Source of the DNA: Phycisphaerales bacterium UBA5793
GTDB taxonomy: Bacteria > Planctomycetota > Phycisphaerae > Phycisphaerales > UBA5793
Reading direction: 5' to 3'
DNA length: 64,000 bases
Assembly (NCBI GenBank): GCA_002418285.1
Contig: DIDT01000018.1
Coordinates: forward strand, 156,633 to 220,632
A program made the translations under genes and the position numbers. The notes below the pieces were generated by a model. The model did not search any database and was not told the DNA's origin. It saw only the letters and a program-made list of their open reading frames with translations. This document shows positions 49,696 through 60,105 of the stretch, one piece after another. Each line of letters opens with the position of its first letter. Positions within the stretch are counted from its first letter, which is position 1.

Positions 49696-51180
49696 TCAGA
49701 CTTCGATCTTCGCCCAGCCGCCCTGCAGATAGCGCGCGAGGTAAAGCAGGCCACGCACCACGAGTTCGCCGCTGAGTGCAATCCAGACGCCGACAAAGCC
49801 ATAACCGAGGACGTAGCCGAGGATCCAGGACGCCGGAACGCGCACCCCGTAGGTGCTGGTCCATGCGAGGATCATGCTCATGCGCGTGTCGCCGGCGCCG
49901 CTCAGCGCGCCGCGCAACACCATCGACATGGCGAAGAAAACCTGCACGAACCCGCCGATGAAGAGCGCTTTGGGGGCCAATTCAAGATGCACCGGGTCGC
50001 GGCTGATGAGGTGAGTGAGTTGCTGACCGGCGAGGATGAACGTCAGTCCCGCCAGCCCCATGACGATCATCGCGATGTAGAGACAGCCGCGAATGGCTCG
50101 GCGGGCCATCTTCGGATTCCCGGCGCCGAGGTACTGACCAGCGAGCGCCCCGGCGGCGACACCCATTGCATAACCAGGGAGAAAGCTGAATGACTCCCAT
50201 TGAATAGCGATTTCGTGTGCGCCGATCATCCCCTCACTGAGGTTCGATCGCTTGACGATCGCGCCGAGGACCCAGAGAACGGCGAACAACTGACCGAGCC
50301 AGATTCCCATGCCATCCATGAAGCCTGGTCCGCCGATGCGCACGATGCGTTTGAAGAGCACTCGATCAAAGCGTGCGTAAGGGAGTTTGAATTGCAGATC
50401 GCGAATGCCATGGCGCATCAGCGCATGAATGAGGACGGCGCCGACCGCTTGAGCGGTGACTGTGCCGAACGCGATACCCTGCACATTGGCGTTGATGCCA
50501 ACGGGGTTGTGCAGGACATTGCCGGCGATCGTGAGCTCGACGCCGGAGTACGCCCAACTCGCTATGACATTGACAATGTTGACGACGACCATGATGAGAA
50601 ACGGTCGTGTCGTCTCGCCGGCGCCTTGCAGGCAACTCATGCTGATGAGCAGGTACGCCGCAACGGGCATGGCCGCAGCGAGGATGCGGATGTAGGAAAC
50701 GCAATCGGCCGTGGCACCTGGGCTGAGATTGGCGATGCGCGCCATTCCCGGGCTGGCAAACCACAAAGCCGTACCGACGATTGCGCCCCAGATGATGGCG
50801 AGTAGGCCGGATTGAGCGAGGGTGCGCTCGGCGAGTTCGCGATCACCCGAGCCAATGGAGCGAGCGATGATCGCCATACCTCCCACGCCGATCGCCATCA
50901 TGGCGATGCTGGTGAACCAACTCACGTAACCGGCCAGGCCAAGGCCGTCGAGCGCGGGCTTGACCAGTTCGGGGGCCAGGTGGCCGGCGAGGATCTTGTC
51001 GACAAGGCCGACCATCGCATTCGCGCACTGGCCGAGCAGTACGGGCAGGGCGATGATCCAGATGGCCGAGTAGAGCGATCGACCGGCGAGCTTTCCGGAG
51101 CGGATGGCGGGTCCATCGCCGAGCGGTAGCGTCTCCAGGGCGTCGAGTCGATCGACTTCAGTTGGGTCATTCGGGGGCAT
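49696..51180 (-). CDS. MATE-family efflux transporter
   Basis: Twelve-helix cation-coupled exporter of 494 residues. Seen: IWIIALPVLLGQCANAMVGLVDKILAGHLA in helix 1-2, GVGGMAIIARSIGSGDRELAERTLAQS, LISMSCLQGAGETTRPFLIMVVVNIVNVIASWAYSG, and the mirrored second half (LPGYAMGVAAGALAGQYLGAGNPKMARRAIRG, VLRGALSGAGDTRMSM). Length is slightly above the family norm because of a 45-residue cytoplasmic N-terminus. The ATG at 51180 lies just after the stop of a zinc-ribbon remnant. Substrate unknown. Confidence 0.92.
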   Translation of the reverse strand: MPPNDPTEVDRLDALETLPLGDGPAIRSGKLAGRSLYSAIWIIALPVLLGQCANAMVGLVDKILAGHLAPELVKPALDGLGLAGYVSWFTSIAMMAIGVGGMAIIARSIGSGDRELAERTLAQSGLLAIIWGAIVGTALWFASPGMARIANLSPGATADCVSYIRILAAAMPVAAYLLISMSCLQGAGETTRPFLIMVVVNIVNVIASWAYSGVELTIAGNVLHNPVGINANVQGIAFGTVTAQAVGAVLIHALMRHGIRDLQFKLPYARFDRVLFKRIVRIGGPGFMDGMGIWLGQLFAVLWVLGAIVKRSNLSEGMIGAHEIAIQWESFSFLPGYAMGVAAGALAGQYLGAGNPKMARRAIRGCLYIAMIVMGLAGLTFILAGQQLTHLISRDPVHLELAPKALFIGGFVQVFFAMSMVLRGALSGAGDTRMSMILAWTSTYGVRVPASWILGYVLGYGFVGVWIALSGELVVRGLLYLARYLQGGWAKIEV

Positions 51181-51188
51181 GGCCCGGA

Positions 51189-51318
51189 CTATATCGCCTC
51201 TGAGATGATTCCGAATGCTGCGCCGCATTCGGGGCAACGACCGGTGGAGTCAAAGTTCTCGCGCAGAGTGCGGAGGTCCGAACTGCATGCTTGCCCGGCC
51301 CAATGGGATCTTGGATGT
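51189..51318 (-). pseudogene. Remnant of a zinc-ribbon gene upstream of the MATE gene
   Basis: In one minus-strand frame the sequence reads HWAGQACSSDLRTLRENFDS followed by TGRCPECGAAFGIISEAI and a stop at 51189-51191. The second CxxC half is intact, but the first is reduced to one Cys (CSSD). A stop lies a few codons before this segment and no ATG is available. It looks like the 3' end of a decayed gene of the zinc-ribbon family found elsewhere in the window. Confidence 0.5.
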
Positions 51319-51473
51319 TGCGATCAACAGCATCATATTCGAACTGGGATCAACTTAGGGCTTGCATTCCCGGCTTATCGCGGGGGGTTAGAATGCTCCA
51401 GTGGGTTTCCTGCGGTGGTCGATTCAGATCCTCGTCTGCGTCCCATTCCTTTCCGTGGCGACTTCTTTCACAG

Positions 51474-52421
51474 ATGACTTCCCCCGCACAGCACGATGAC
51501 GTGATACCGGAGTTCCCGGAAGGGAAGATACTGCTCACCATTCAGTGCTATCGATGTGGCTACAACCTCAAAGGCGTGGATCCGGCGGGAGTCTGTCCGG
51601 AGTGCGGCATCCCGGTCTGGCCGTCGCTCGGTCCGTATGTCGATCCGTCCGAAGTTCGGATGGTACTGCTCGATCGACCAAAGCGCCTCGGGATGTCACT
51701 GATCGCCGTCTCACTCGCCATGCTCAGCAGCGCCATTGCGTTGTGGTGGCCGTACGTGTTGGCGCTGGTGCGACAGATGAATTCACCCGGTGCGCCACTC
51801 ATGCCGGAAATCTCGGTGTGGCATTACGTTCTGGTCGGCGTTTTTGCGGTTGCAGCTTTGCTCGCGACGCTCGGACTGCAACACCCCACCGGAGCTCATG
51901 CGTCGGCCGAGTATCGCAAGGGGCTCAATCTGATGCGGATCGGGTTGGTGGTGTGGGCCGCGCTGCACGCCGTACTCGTCTTCTACGACACCTGGGCGCC
52001 GCGACCTGTGCACGAGTGGTTCGACCTTGTGCACGTGGATCCGATCCGCACGCTGCTGCGGCTGGGACTGGATGGAGCGGCCTTGATGATGATCATCGGC
52101 TTTCGTCCCGTGGTGCGGTATCTGGCCCGGCACAGTATTCCGCATCGACTCGGCGGCGCCAGCCGGCAAGGATTCCTCGCTGTCTTTGTGGCGATTGTGG
52201 CCGTGCTCTGCGGTGATGCTTTGCGACTTCTCACGCGGGCGTTCGATTACTTGGGGTTCGCCGGGGGCCTGATCGACAACGCGGCGCTGATCGGCACGAT
52301 GCTGGTGCTCATCGGCTCGGCCATGATGACGCTCGCGCTACTCAACCTCTCGATTGATTCGACTCGCCTGGCCCGCATTCTGGCCCGACCACTGTACCGC
52401 ATCGACGAGGTGGTTGGCTGA
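51474..52421 (+). CDS. Zinc-ribbon integral membrane protein
   Basis: Protein of 315 residues starting MTSPAQHDDVIPEF. The N-terminal ribbon is IQCYRCGYNLKGVDPAGVCPECGIPVW (residues 24-50), then about seven helices (RLGMSLIAVSLAMLSSAIALWW, VLVGVFAVAALLATLGL, and so on). Same layout as the trio at 11.7-14.2 kb: ribbon first, then membrane domain. Divergent from the MATE gene. Function unknown. Confidence 0.8.
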   Translation: MTSPAQHDDVIPEFPEGKILLTIQCYRCGYNLKGVDPAGVCPECGIPVWPSLGPYVDPSEVRMVLLDRPKRLGMSLIAVSLAMLSSAIALWWPYVLALVRQMNSPGAPLMPEISVWHYVLVGVFAVAALLATLGLQHPTGAHASAEYRKGLNLMRIGLVVWAALHAVLVFYDTWAPRPVHEWFDLVHVDPIRTLLRLGLDGAALMMIIGFRPVVRYLARHSIPHRLGGASRQGFLAVFVAIVAVLCGDALRLLTRAFDYLGFAGGLIDNAALIGTMLVLIGSAMMTLALLNLSIDSTRLARILARPLYRIDEVVG

Positions 52422-52427
52422 TGAACT

Positions 52428-52448
52428 GACCTGCCATGCTGGCAGGTC
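52428..52448 (+). terminator. Stem-loop after the zinc-ribbon gene
   Basis: GACCTGCCA (52428-52436) pairs perfectly with TGGCAGGTC (52440-52448) around TGC, seven bases after the stop codon. No T-run follows, so it is a weak or factor-assisted terminator or an RNA-stabilising hairpin. Confidence 0.5.
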
Positions 52449-52696
52449 TCGGGGTTGCCGCGGTGAATCCTGTCAGGCTCGCTGGGGTGGCCATCGGACT
52501 TCATGCGGGGGAAAGCGGCCGTAAGATGCTGTAAATACGTAGTTTGTGTTTGGTGCGGCCTGGCGTGATGCCCAGTGCCGTCGGCACCGCCATTGCATGT
52601 GCTGGGAGCGGGCGTGGAGGGTGTCTCCCCGACGCGCCAAGTCTCACTTGCTTACTTCTCACCGAACACCCATCAGAGAATCCGGAGAATCGGTCC

Positions 52697-54400
52697 ATGG
52701 CTATCAAGGAACTTTCGTTTGATATCGAGGCTCGACAGCAACTGCTCGCCGGCGTCCAGAAGCTGGCCTCGGCCGTCAAGAGCACCCTGGGCCCCCGCGG
52801 CCGCAACGCCGTGCTGGACAAATCCTGGGGTGGGCCGACCGTGACCAAGGATGGCGTGAGCGTCGCCGAGGAAATCGAACTCCGCGACAAATTCGAGAAT
52901 CTCGGAGCCCAGCTCGTCAAGGAAGCCGCGAGCAAGACCAGCGACGATGCTGGCGACGGTACCACGACCGCGACCGTGCTGGCAGAGGCGCTGTTCAAGG
53001 AAGGGTTGAAGTTCATCGCGGCCGGAGCCGACGCCAACGCGCTGGTTCGCGGTATGCGCAAGGGTGTGGAAGCGGTGACGGCCGAGATCGTCAAGCTCTC
53101 CAAGCCGGTGCGGGGCAAGGACGATATCCAGTCCGTTGCGACGATCAGCAGCAACAACGATCCTGAGATCGGCAAGATCATGGCCGACGCCTTTGAGAAG
53201 GTCGGCAAGGACGGCGTCATCACCGTCGAAGAAGGCAAGAGCCTCGAAACCTATGTGGACGTGGTCGAAGGTATGCAGTTCGATCGTGGCTACCTGTCTC
53301 CCAACTTTGTGACCAACGTCGATGAGATGAGTGTCGAATTCGAGAAAGCGCTCGTCCTCATCTACGAAGACAAGATTGATTCGCTGACCAAGCTGGTGCC
53401 GTTCCTCGAGAAGGTGCAGCAGGCCAAGAAGCCGCTCGTCATTATCGCTGAAGACATTACGGGCGAGGCTCTGAGCACGCTGGTCATTAACAAACTGCGC
53501 GGTGTGCTGAATGTCGCTGCTGTGAAGGCGCCGGGCTACGGCGATCGGCGAAAAGCGATGCTCGGCGATATCGCCGTTCTCACCGGCGGCACGGCGATCA
53601 TGAAGGACCTCGGCATCGATCTCGACAAGGTGCAGATCAGCCAACTCGGTCTGGCCAAGAAGCTCGAGATCACTTCCGAGAACACGATCATCATCGAGGG
53701 CGCCGGTTCGACCAAGGACATCCAGGCCCGGATCGTGCAGATTCGCAACGAGATCGCCAACACGACCAGCGATTACGACCGCGAGAAGCTCGAAGAGCGG
53801 CTCGCCAAACTCGCCGGCGGTGTGGCACAGATCAACGTCGGCGCCGCCTCCGAGGCCGAACTAAAGGCCCGCAAGGCGATGGTGGAAGACGCGCTGCATG
53901 CGACCCGCGCGGCCGTGGCCGAGGGCATCGTTCCCGGCGGGGCCGTCAGTTTCATCCGCGCCATTTCCTCACTCGAGAAGGTGCGCAGCGCCTGCAAGGG
54001 TGATGAGCAGCACGGCGTCGATCTCGTTCGCAATGCATTGAGCATTCCGCTTCGGACGATCGCCGACAACGCCGGCAAGAAGGGCACGGTCGTGGTGGCC
54101 AAGGTTGCTGAGGGCAAGGGCAGCTTCGGCTACAACGCCCTGACCGATGAATACGGCGATCTTGTCAAGATGGGTGTCGTCACGCCGACCAAGGTCGATC
54201 GCACCGCGCTGCAGAATGCGGCCTCGGTGGCGTCACTCCTGCTGACGACTGACTGCATCATCACCGACAAGCCCCAGGAAGATGCCGGCCACGATCACGC
54301 TCACGGCCACGGTGGTGGCATGGGCGGCGGCATGGGAGGAATGGGTGGCATGGGCGGAGGCATGGGAGGCATGAGTGGTATGGGCGGCATGGGCTTCTGA
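52697..54400 (+). CDS. groEL: Chaperonin GroEL, copy 1, with His/Gly/Met-rich tail
   Basis: 60-kDa chaperonin of 567 residues. ATP-site and apical motifs are in place: LGPRGRNAVLDKSWGGPTVTKDGVSVAEEIEL, DDAGDGTTTATVLAEALF, AVKAPGYGDRRKAMLGDIAVLTGG, TSDYDREKLEERLAKLAGGVAQINVGA, AVAEGIVPGGAVSFIRA. The C-terminus is AGHDHAHGHGGGMGGGMGGM plus further GGM repeats: the classic chamber tail, with a four-His metal-binding-like stretch in front. No CIRCE inverted repeat is visible in the 250 bp upstream. Followed by a Lys-rich gene, groES and a second groEL. Confidence 0.96.
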   Translation: MAIKELSFDIEARQQLLAGVQKLASAVKSTLGPRGRNAVLDKSWGGPTVTKDGVSVAEEIELRDKFENLGAQLVKEAASKTSDDAGDGTTTATVLAEALFKEGLKFIAAGADANALVRGMRKGVEAVTAEIVKLSKPVRGKDDIQSVATISSNNDPEIGKIMADAFEKVGKDGVITVEEGKSLETYVDVVEGMQFDRGYLSPNFVTNVDEMSVEFEKALVLIYEDKIDSLTKLVPFLEKVQQAKKPLVIIAEDITGEALSTLVINKLRGVLNVAAVKAPGYGDRRKAMLGDIAVLTGGTAIMKDLGIDLDKVQISQLGLAKKLEITSENTIIIEGAGSTKDIQARIVQIRNEIANTTSDYDREKLEERLAKLAGGVAQINVGAASEAELKARKAMVEDALHATRAAVAEGIVPGGAVSFIRAISSLEKVRSACKGDEQHGVDLVRNALSIPLRTIADNAGKKGTVVVAKVAEGKGSFGYNALTDEYGDLVKMGVVTPTKVDRTALQNAASVASLLLTTDCIITDKPQEDAGHDHAHGHGGGMGGGMGGMGGMGGGMGGMSGMGGMGF

Positions 54401-54445
54401 ACCACTCGCTGTCAGATCAGAATCTCGCATGTTTGAGAGTCGATT

Positions 54446-54967
54446 ATGCCCCGGACAGCCAAGGCCAAGTCGAAGGTCAAGCGCAAGAGCAAGACCAAAG
54501 CGCGCCAGCGCAAGCCAAAGGCGAGTGTCGAGGAACCCTCGCCTGTTGGAATAGGAGTGGACTGGACGGAGGAGATTGATCTGCTTTTTACCGATTTGGC
54601 TCCCGAGTTGTGCGACACGCCCGACAAGTGCAAGATGCTGGTCGTTCGCGTCACGCTGAGAGATGGATCGGAGTACCTGGTGTCGGGCCACGGCAAGCGC
54701 GTGGTTGAGTATGCGAATGGAACGTATGAAATTGTGTGCATGCACTTCATCGGGCAGGACTCTCAGAAGCGGCGCGTTGCGCTTTCTGTGAAACCCGATG
54801 ACGTGTTCAAAGTTGAACTGGTCGATGTCCCGGAAAGGGAAGAGCGCCCGCCATTCGGATTTGCAACGAGAATCCGCAACGAGAAGGCACTCGATCCGAT
54901 CCATCATCTCAAGAACGAACTTAACGAAGAAGGAGTTTCCGCCAATGCAAGTCAAACCGCTCGATGA
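54446..54967 (+). CDS. Lys/Arg-rich hypothetical protein between groEL and groES
   Basis: Protein of 173 residues. The first 30 are very basic (MPRTAKAKSKVKRKSKTKAR). The middle is a compact alpha/beta-looking domain (DWTEEIDLLFTDLAPELC, KCKMLVVRVTLRDGSEYLVSGHGKRVVEYANGTYEIVCMHFIGQ). The 3' end overlaps groES by 23 bp and contains its ribosome binding site, which supports expression on the same message. Family unrecognised; the basic tail could bind nucleic acid. Codon use is less GC-biased at third positions than in the groEL genes. Confidence 0.6.
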   Translation: MPRTAKAKSKVKRKSKTKARQRKPKASVEEPSPVGIGVDWTEEIDLLFTDLAPELCDTPDKCKMLVVRVTLRDGSEYLVSGHGKRVVEYANGTYEIVCMHFIGQDSQKRRVALSVKPDDVFKVELVDVPEREERPPFGFATRIRNEKALDPIHHLKNELNEEGVSANASQTAR

Positions 54968-55235
54968 TCGAGTGCTCGTCAAGCCCAGCGATCCCGAGGA
55001 GAAAACCGCGTCGGGGTTGTACCTGCCGCAAGGCGCCAAGGAGAAGCCCCAGCAGGGGACGGTCGTGGCCACGGGCCCGGGCCGCCTGCTCAAAGATGGC
55101 AAGCGAGCCGCGGTGGGAGTCAAGAAGGGTGAGACGGTTGTCTACGGCAAGTACGCGGGCAGCGAGATCGAACTCAAGGGCGTGAAGCACGTCATTATCG
55201 AAGAATCCGAATTGCTCGGCGTTCTCGAGAAGTAA
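54945..55235 (+). CDS. groES: Co-chaperonin GroES
   Basis: Heptameric lid of the GroEL chamber, 96 residues. MQVKPLDDRVLVKPSDPEEKTASGLYLPQGAKEKPQQGTVVATGPG is the standard N-terminus; the mobile loop is in the EEKTASGLYLP region, and VKKGETVVYGKYAGSEIELKG and VIIEESELLGVLE close the fold. AAGGAG precedes the ATG. It sits between two groEL genes and could serve either. Confidence 0.97.
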   Translation: MQVKPLDDRVLVKPSDPEEKTASGLYLPQGAKEKPQQGTVVATGPGRLLKDGKRAAVGVKKGETVVYGKYAGSEIELKGVKHVIIEESELLGVLEK

Positions 55236-55290
55236 TCGCCGCCAACTCACACTCGTCACACACTTATCTTCAAAGCGAGAGCACCTCATT

Positions 55291-56904
<1,614 letters not shown>

Positions 56905-56931
56905 TTGCCGGTGATTCGCAACGCAGCAAGC

Positions 56932-56968
56932 AAGCCCCACGGAGCGCCTCGGCGCCTCCGTGGGCTTT
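56932..56968 (+). terminator. Terminator of the groES-groEL2 message
   Basis: AAGCCCCACGGAG and CTCCGTGGGCTTT form a stem with one bulged C around a GC-rich CGCCTCGGCGC loop, 27 bp after the groEL2 stop. It is followed by CATAAACG. Confidence 0.8.
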
Positions 56969-56995
56969 CATAAACGGACGGACCCGGAGCCAATG

Positions 56996-58144
56996 ATGGC
57001 CACAACTCGCGACTATTACGAGGTGCTCGGTGTCGAGCGGACGGCGAATGGAGACGAGATCAAGCGCTCGTATCGCCGTCTGGCCATGAAGTATCATCCG
57101 GATCGCAATCCAGGTGACGCGGAGGCCGAGGCCAAGTTCAAGGAAGCCGCCGAAGCGTACGAAGTGCTCAGTGACGAGGGCCGGCGAAAGTCATATGACC
57201 AGTACGGGCATGCCGGTTTGCGGGGTACGCCGGGCCACGATTTTCGTTCGATGGATCCCCAGGACATCTTCTCGATGTTCGACGAGATCTTTGGCGGGGG
57301 TGGGCGAGGTGGTCGGCGTCGCCAACAGGGCGTCGCGCGGGGGTATGACCTCGAGACACAGGTCGAGATTTCGCTCGAACAGGTCCTTTCCGGGACGACG
57401 TCAGAAGTTGATTTCACGCGTCTGGACGTCTGCGAAACTTGTCATGGCGATGGAGCCAAACCAGGCACAAAGCGGACCGCCTGTCAAACCTGCGGCGGCC
57501 ACGGCCAGGTGGCGCAATCCGGCCTTGGTGGGATGTTCCGCATGGTCACGACGTGTCCGACTTGTCGCGGGCAAGGCACGGTCATCACTGAGCCCTGCGA
57601 AACTTGTCGCGGCCAGGGACGTCTGCCCAAGCGGCGGCGTCTGGACGTCAAGATCCCCCCGGGGATCCGCTCGGGACAGGCTGTAGCGATTCGTGGTGAG
57701 GGCGAACCCCCTCCACCTGAGCAGGCGCCTGGTGGGCAGGGGATTCGGGGCGATCTTCATGTAGTTGTTCGCGTTTCGCAGCACAAGGTCTTCGAGCGCG
57801 ATGGCGACAATCTCACAATTCGTTTGCCGATCAGTTTCACCCAGGCGGCGCTGGGAGCGAAGGTCAGGATCCCGACGCTCGACGGCGAACACGAAGTCGT
57901 CGTTCCCAAGGCCACCCAGCACGGGCGCGTCGTCAAGGTCTCGGGCCAGGGATTGCCCAATCTGCGTAATGGCAGACGCGGCGATCTGCTCGTGCAGTTG
58001 ATGATCGAAATCCCACAGCGGCTTACAGCCAAGCAGGAGACGTTGCTGCGGGAGTATGCCGAAACAGAAGATCACTCCGTTCTCCCTGAAACGCAGGGAT
58101 TCTGGAATCGAATCAAGGACTTCATCGCGGGGAAAGAAGACTGA
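56996..58144 (+). CDS. dnaJ: Chaperone protein DnaJ
   Basis: Hsp40 partner of DnaK, 382 residues. J domain DYYEVLGVERTANGDEIKRSYRRLAMKYHPDRNPGD with the HPD triad; a Gly/Phe linker (DIFSMFDEIFGGGGRGGRRR); four zinc motifs CETCHGDG, CQTCGGHG, CPTCRGQG and CETCRGQG; then the substrate-binding C-terminal domains (KIPPGIRSGQAVAIRGEG, IPTLDGEHEVVVPKATQHG). The second of two adjacent ATG codons is taken, six bases after GGAG. grpE follows after 3 bp; dnaK is not in the window. Confidence 0.96.
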   Translation: MATTRDYYEVLGVERTANGDEIKRSYRRLAMKYHPDRNPGDAEAEAKFKEAAEAYEVLSDEGRRKSYDQYGHAGLRGTPGHDFRSMDPQDIFSMFDEIFGGGGRGGRRRQQGVARGYDLETQVEISLEQVLSGTTSEVDFTRLDVCETCHGDGAKPGTKRTACQTCGGHGQVAQSGLGGMFRMVTTCPTCRGQGTVITEPCETCRGQGRLPKRRRLDVKIPPGIRSGQAVAIRGEGEPPPPEQAPGGQGIRGDLHVVVRVSQHKVFERDGDNLTIRLPISFTQAALGAKVRIPTLDGEHEVVVPKATQHGRVVKVSGQGLPNLRNGRRGDLLVQLMIEIPQRLTAKQETLLREYAETEDHSVLPETQGFWNRIKDFIAGKED

Positions 58145-58147
58145 GCC

Positions 58148-58681
58148 ATGAGTAAGCAAGACATCCACGAAGACGATCTCGACCAGGCGCCCGATGATGG
58201 AGACGCCGTCGATCCGACCCAAGCGCTCATTGAGCAGCTCGAAGCTGAGCGCGATGAGGCGAAGGCCAAGTACCAGCGGTCTCTGGCGGATTTTCAGAAC
58301 TTTCAACGCCGCGCTTATGCGAACGAAGAAGCGGCGCGACTTCGCGCGAGGGCTGATCTTGTGCGCGAGCTCGTGCCGGCCCTTGAGATCCTCGACCACG
58401 TCTGCGAGCAGGATCTTGGCGGCGAGAGCGAGAAGGGCGTGCAAGAGGGCGTGCGAATGGTGCGAGATGAAGTGCTCAAGGCGCTGGGTGGTCAGGGTGT
58501 GACGCGCATCGAAGTGCAGCCCGGTGATGAATTCGACCCGAACCGGCACGAGGCAATGATGCACATTGACGCACAGGGCATCGAGGCGAATCACATCGCA
58601 CAACAGATGCAGGTCGGCTACGCCGTGGGGAACATCGTCGTGAGGCCAGCCAAGGTGGCCCTGGCGCGGCGCGAGGAATGA
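58148..58681 (+). CDS. grpE: Nucleotide exchange factor GrpE
   Basis: Releases ADP from DnaK; 177 residues. Long N-terminal helix with DPTQALIEQLEAERDEAKAKYQRSLADFQNFQRRAYANEEAARLRA, then LVRELVPALEILDHV, and the beta domain with GVTRIEVQPGDEFDPNRHEAMMHIDAQG and AVGNIVVRPAKVALA. Translationally close to dnaJ (3-bp gap). Confidence 0.95.
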   Translation: MSKQDIHEDDLDQAPDDGDAVDPTQALIEQLEAERDEAKAKYQRSLADFQNFQRRAYANEEAARLRARADLVRELVPALEILDHVCEQDLGGESEKGVQEGVRMVRDEVLKALGGQGVTRIEVQPGDEFDPNRHEAMMHIDAQGIEANHIAQQMQVGYAVGNIVVRPAKVALARREE

Positions 58682-58705
58682 GCATCAGGGGAACGGAGCA
58701 CATAC

Positions 58706-59041
58706 ATGCCAACCTATGACTATGTCTGTCGCGCCTGCGACCATGAGTTTGAACTCTTTCAGTCGATGAAGGATCCGGTCAAGCGCAAGTGCCCCAAGTG
58801 TTCCAAGTCCAAGCTGGAGCGACTCATCGGAACAGGCGCCGGCGTGATTTTCAAGGGCAGCGGCTTCTACCAGACGGACTACCGATCGGATGGCTACAAG
58901 AAGGCTGCAGAGGCTGAGACGAAGCCCGCTGGCGAGAGCGGGGGCGACAACAAGAAGAAAGGCGGATCATCCTGCGGTTGTGGTGGCGGGACCGGATCGT
59001 GTGCTTCAAAGAGCGCCGAGAAGAAGACGAAGGATTCATGA
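58706..59041 (+). CDS. FmdB-type zinc ribbon protein
   Basis: Protein of 111 residues. MPTYDYVCRACDHEFELFQSM and KCPKCSKSKLERLIGTGAGVIFKGSGFYQTDYRS are the FmdB zinc-ribbon signature with two CxxC knuckles. The tail is Lys/Gly-rich with a second Cys cluster (SCGCGGGTGSC). FmdB proteins are thought to be regulatory; the exact role is unknown. It follows grpE by 24 bp and may belong to the same message. Confidence 0.85.
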   Translation: MPTYDYVCRACDHEFELFQSMKDPVKRKCPKCSKSKLERLIGTGAGVIFKGSGFYQTDYRSDGYKKAAEAETKPAGESGGDNKKKGGSSCGCGGGTGSCASKSAEKKTKDS

Positions 59042-59050
59042 TCAGAATGC

Positions 59051-59962
59051 TCAGTCGGTGGCGGCGATTCGGCTGGCCAGGACGCGCGGCAGATCTTCGT
59101 AGTCGTTCAGCACACGGACGTTGGTGAGGGCCGCGTTGTTCCGGGCGATCTCCTGGACCACGTTCGACTGGGAATCGGCGATTTCCAGCAGCAATTCACC
59201 GCCCGGTTTGATGAGCTCGTGCGATTGCTCGATCAACGGTCGCAGGTAGTCCAGCCCTTCGACGCCCGCGCGAAGCGCGAGGGTTGGCTCAAAGTCGCGA
59301 ACATTCGCTTCGACGGCTTTCCATTCGGCATCCGAGATGTATGGTGGGTTCGAAACGAGAAAGTCGGCCTTCCCGGAATCAACCAGCTGACGGACCGGCT
59401 CAAGCAGAGAGCCATGAAGGAAGTCAATGCGATCAGCCACAGCGTGACGCTGTGCGTTGCCGAGGGCAACTTCGATCGCTTCGGGCGAGATGTCCGTGGC
59501 AATGACCCGAGTGGCCGGGAGGGTCGCGGCGAGGGTGATCGCGAGAATGCCACTGCCGGTGCCGATATCCACAATGGTGAGCGGCTCATTCAGGCGAGAT
59601 TCCGCCCGCAATCGCTGCAAGATCTCTTCGACAATTCGCTCGGTGCTGGGGCGGGGAATGAGCGTCGCCGGGGTGACGGTGAAGCACCGCGTGAAGAACC
59701 ACGCTTCGCCGAGCAGGTATTGAATCGGTTCATGTCGGCCGGCCCGCTCAACAAGAGCCCGCAGCTGCGTGAGTTCCTGCGGCGTTGCCGGCCGATCGGT
59801 GTCCATATACAGCCGCATCCGCTCGCAGCCAATGACGTGGGCTAGCAGCAGTTCGGCGCAGAGTCGCGGTGAATCGAGGTCTTTGCGCGCGAAGAACTCG
59901 CCCATCCAGGTGAGGAGTCGGCGCGTTGTCCAGGTTTCGGCGGCGGGGGCGCGGGTGGTCAC
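59051..59962 (-). CDS. prmC: Peptide chain release factor N5-glutamine methyltransferase
   Basis: Methylates the GGQ glutamine of release factors RF1/RF2; 303 residues. The N-terminal helical domain has RLCAELLLAHVIGCERMRLYMDTDRP and EPIQYLLGEAWFFTRCFTVTPATLIPRPSTERIVEEIL. The SAM site is TIVDIGTGSGILAITLAATLPATRVIATDIS, and the catalytic NPPY is in DFLVSNPPYISDAEW. The GTG start lies 8 nt after a minus-strand TACAAT (59971-59976), with no Shine-Dalgarno. Confidence 0.94.
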   Translation of the reverse strand: MTTRAPAAETWTTRRLLTWMGEFFARKDLDSPRLCAELLLAHVIGCERMRLYMDTDRPATPQELTQLRALVERAGRHEPIQYLLGEAWFFTRCFTVTPATLIPRPSTERIVEEILQRLRAESRLNEPLTIVDIGTGSGILAITLAATLPATRVIATDISPEAIEVALGNAQRHAVADRIDFLHGSLLEPVRQLVDSGKADFLVSNPPYISDAEWKAVEANVRDFEPTLALRAGVEGLDYLRPLIEQSHELIKPGGELLLEIADSQSNVVQEIARNNAALTNVRVLNDYEDLPRVLASRIAATD

Positions 59963-60105
59963 GGCAGGGCATTGTAGACTCGCGGCGTGTCGCTCCGGGT
60001 CGGCGGACGCGGGCGGTCAAAGTCGGGAATTCGCCCGGCTTTCTGCGCGCAGGCGATAGTTCCATGGTTGTCGTGTCGTGCGGGGTCTAGTGTTTACCCC
60101 TCGGT

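Noticed and set aside
51291..51473. Longer start for the zinc-ribbon gene at 51474
   Set aside because: The upstream in-frame part (MPGPMGSWMLRSTAS) overlaps the antisense zinc-ribbon relic and has no relation to paralogues, which begin shortly before the ribbon.
52449..52696. CIRCE (HrcA) element upstream of groEL
   Set aside because: No TTAGCACTC-N9-GAGTGCTAA-like inverted repeat was found in the 250 bases before the start.
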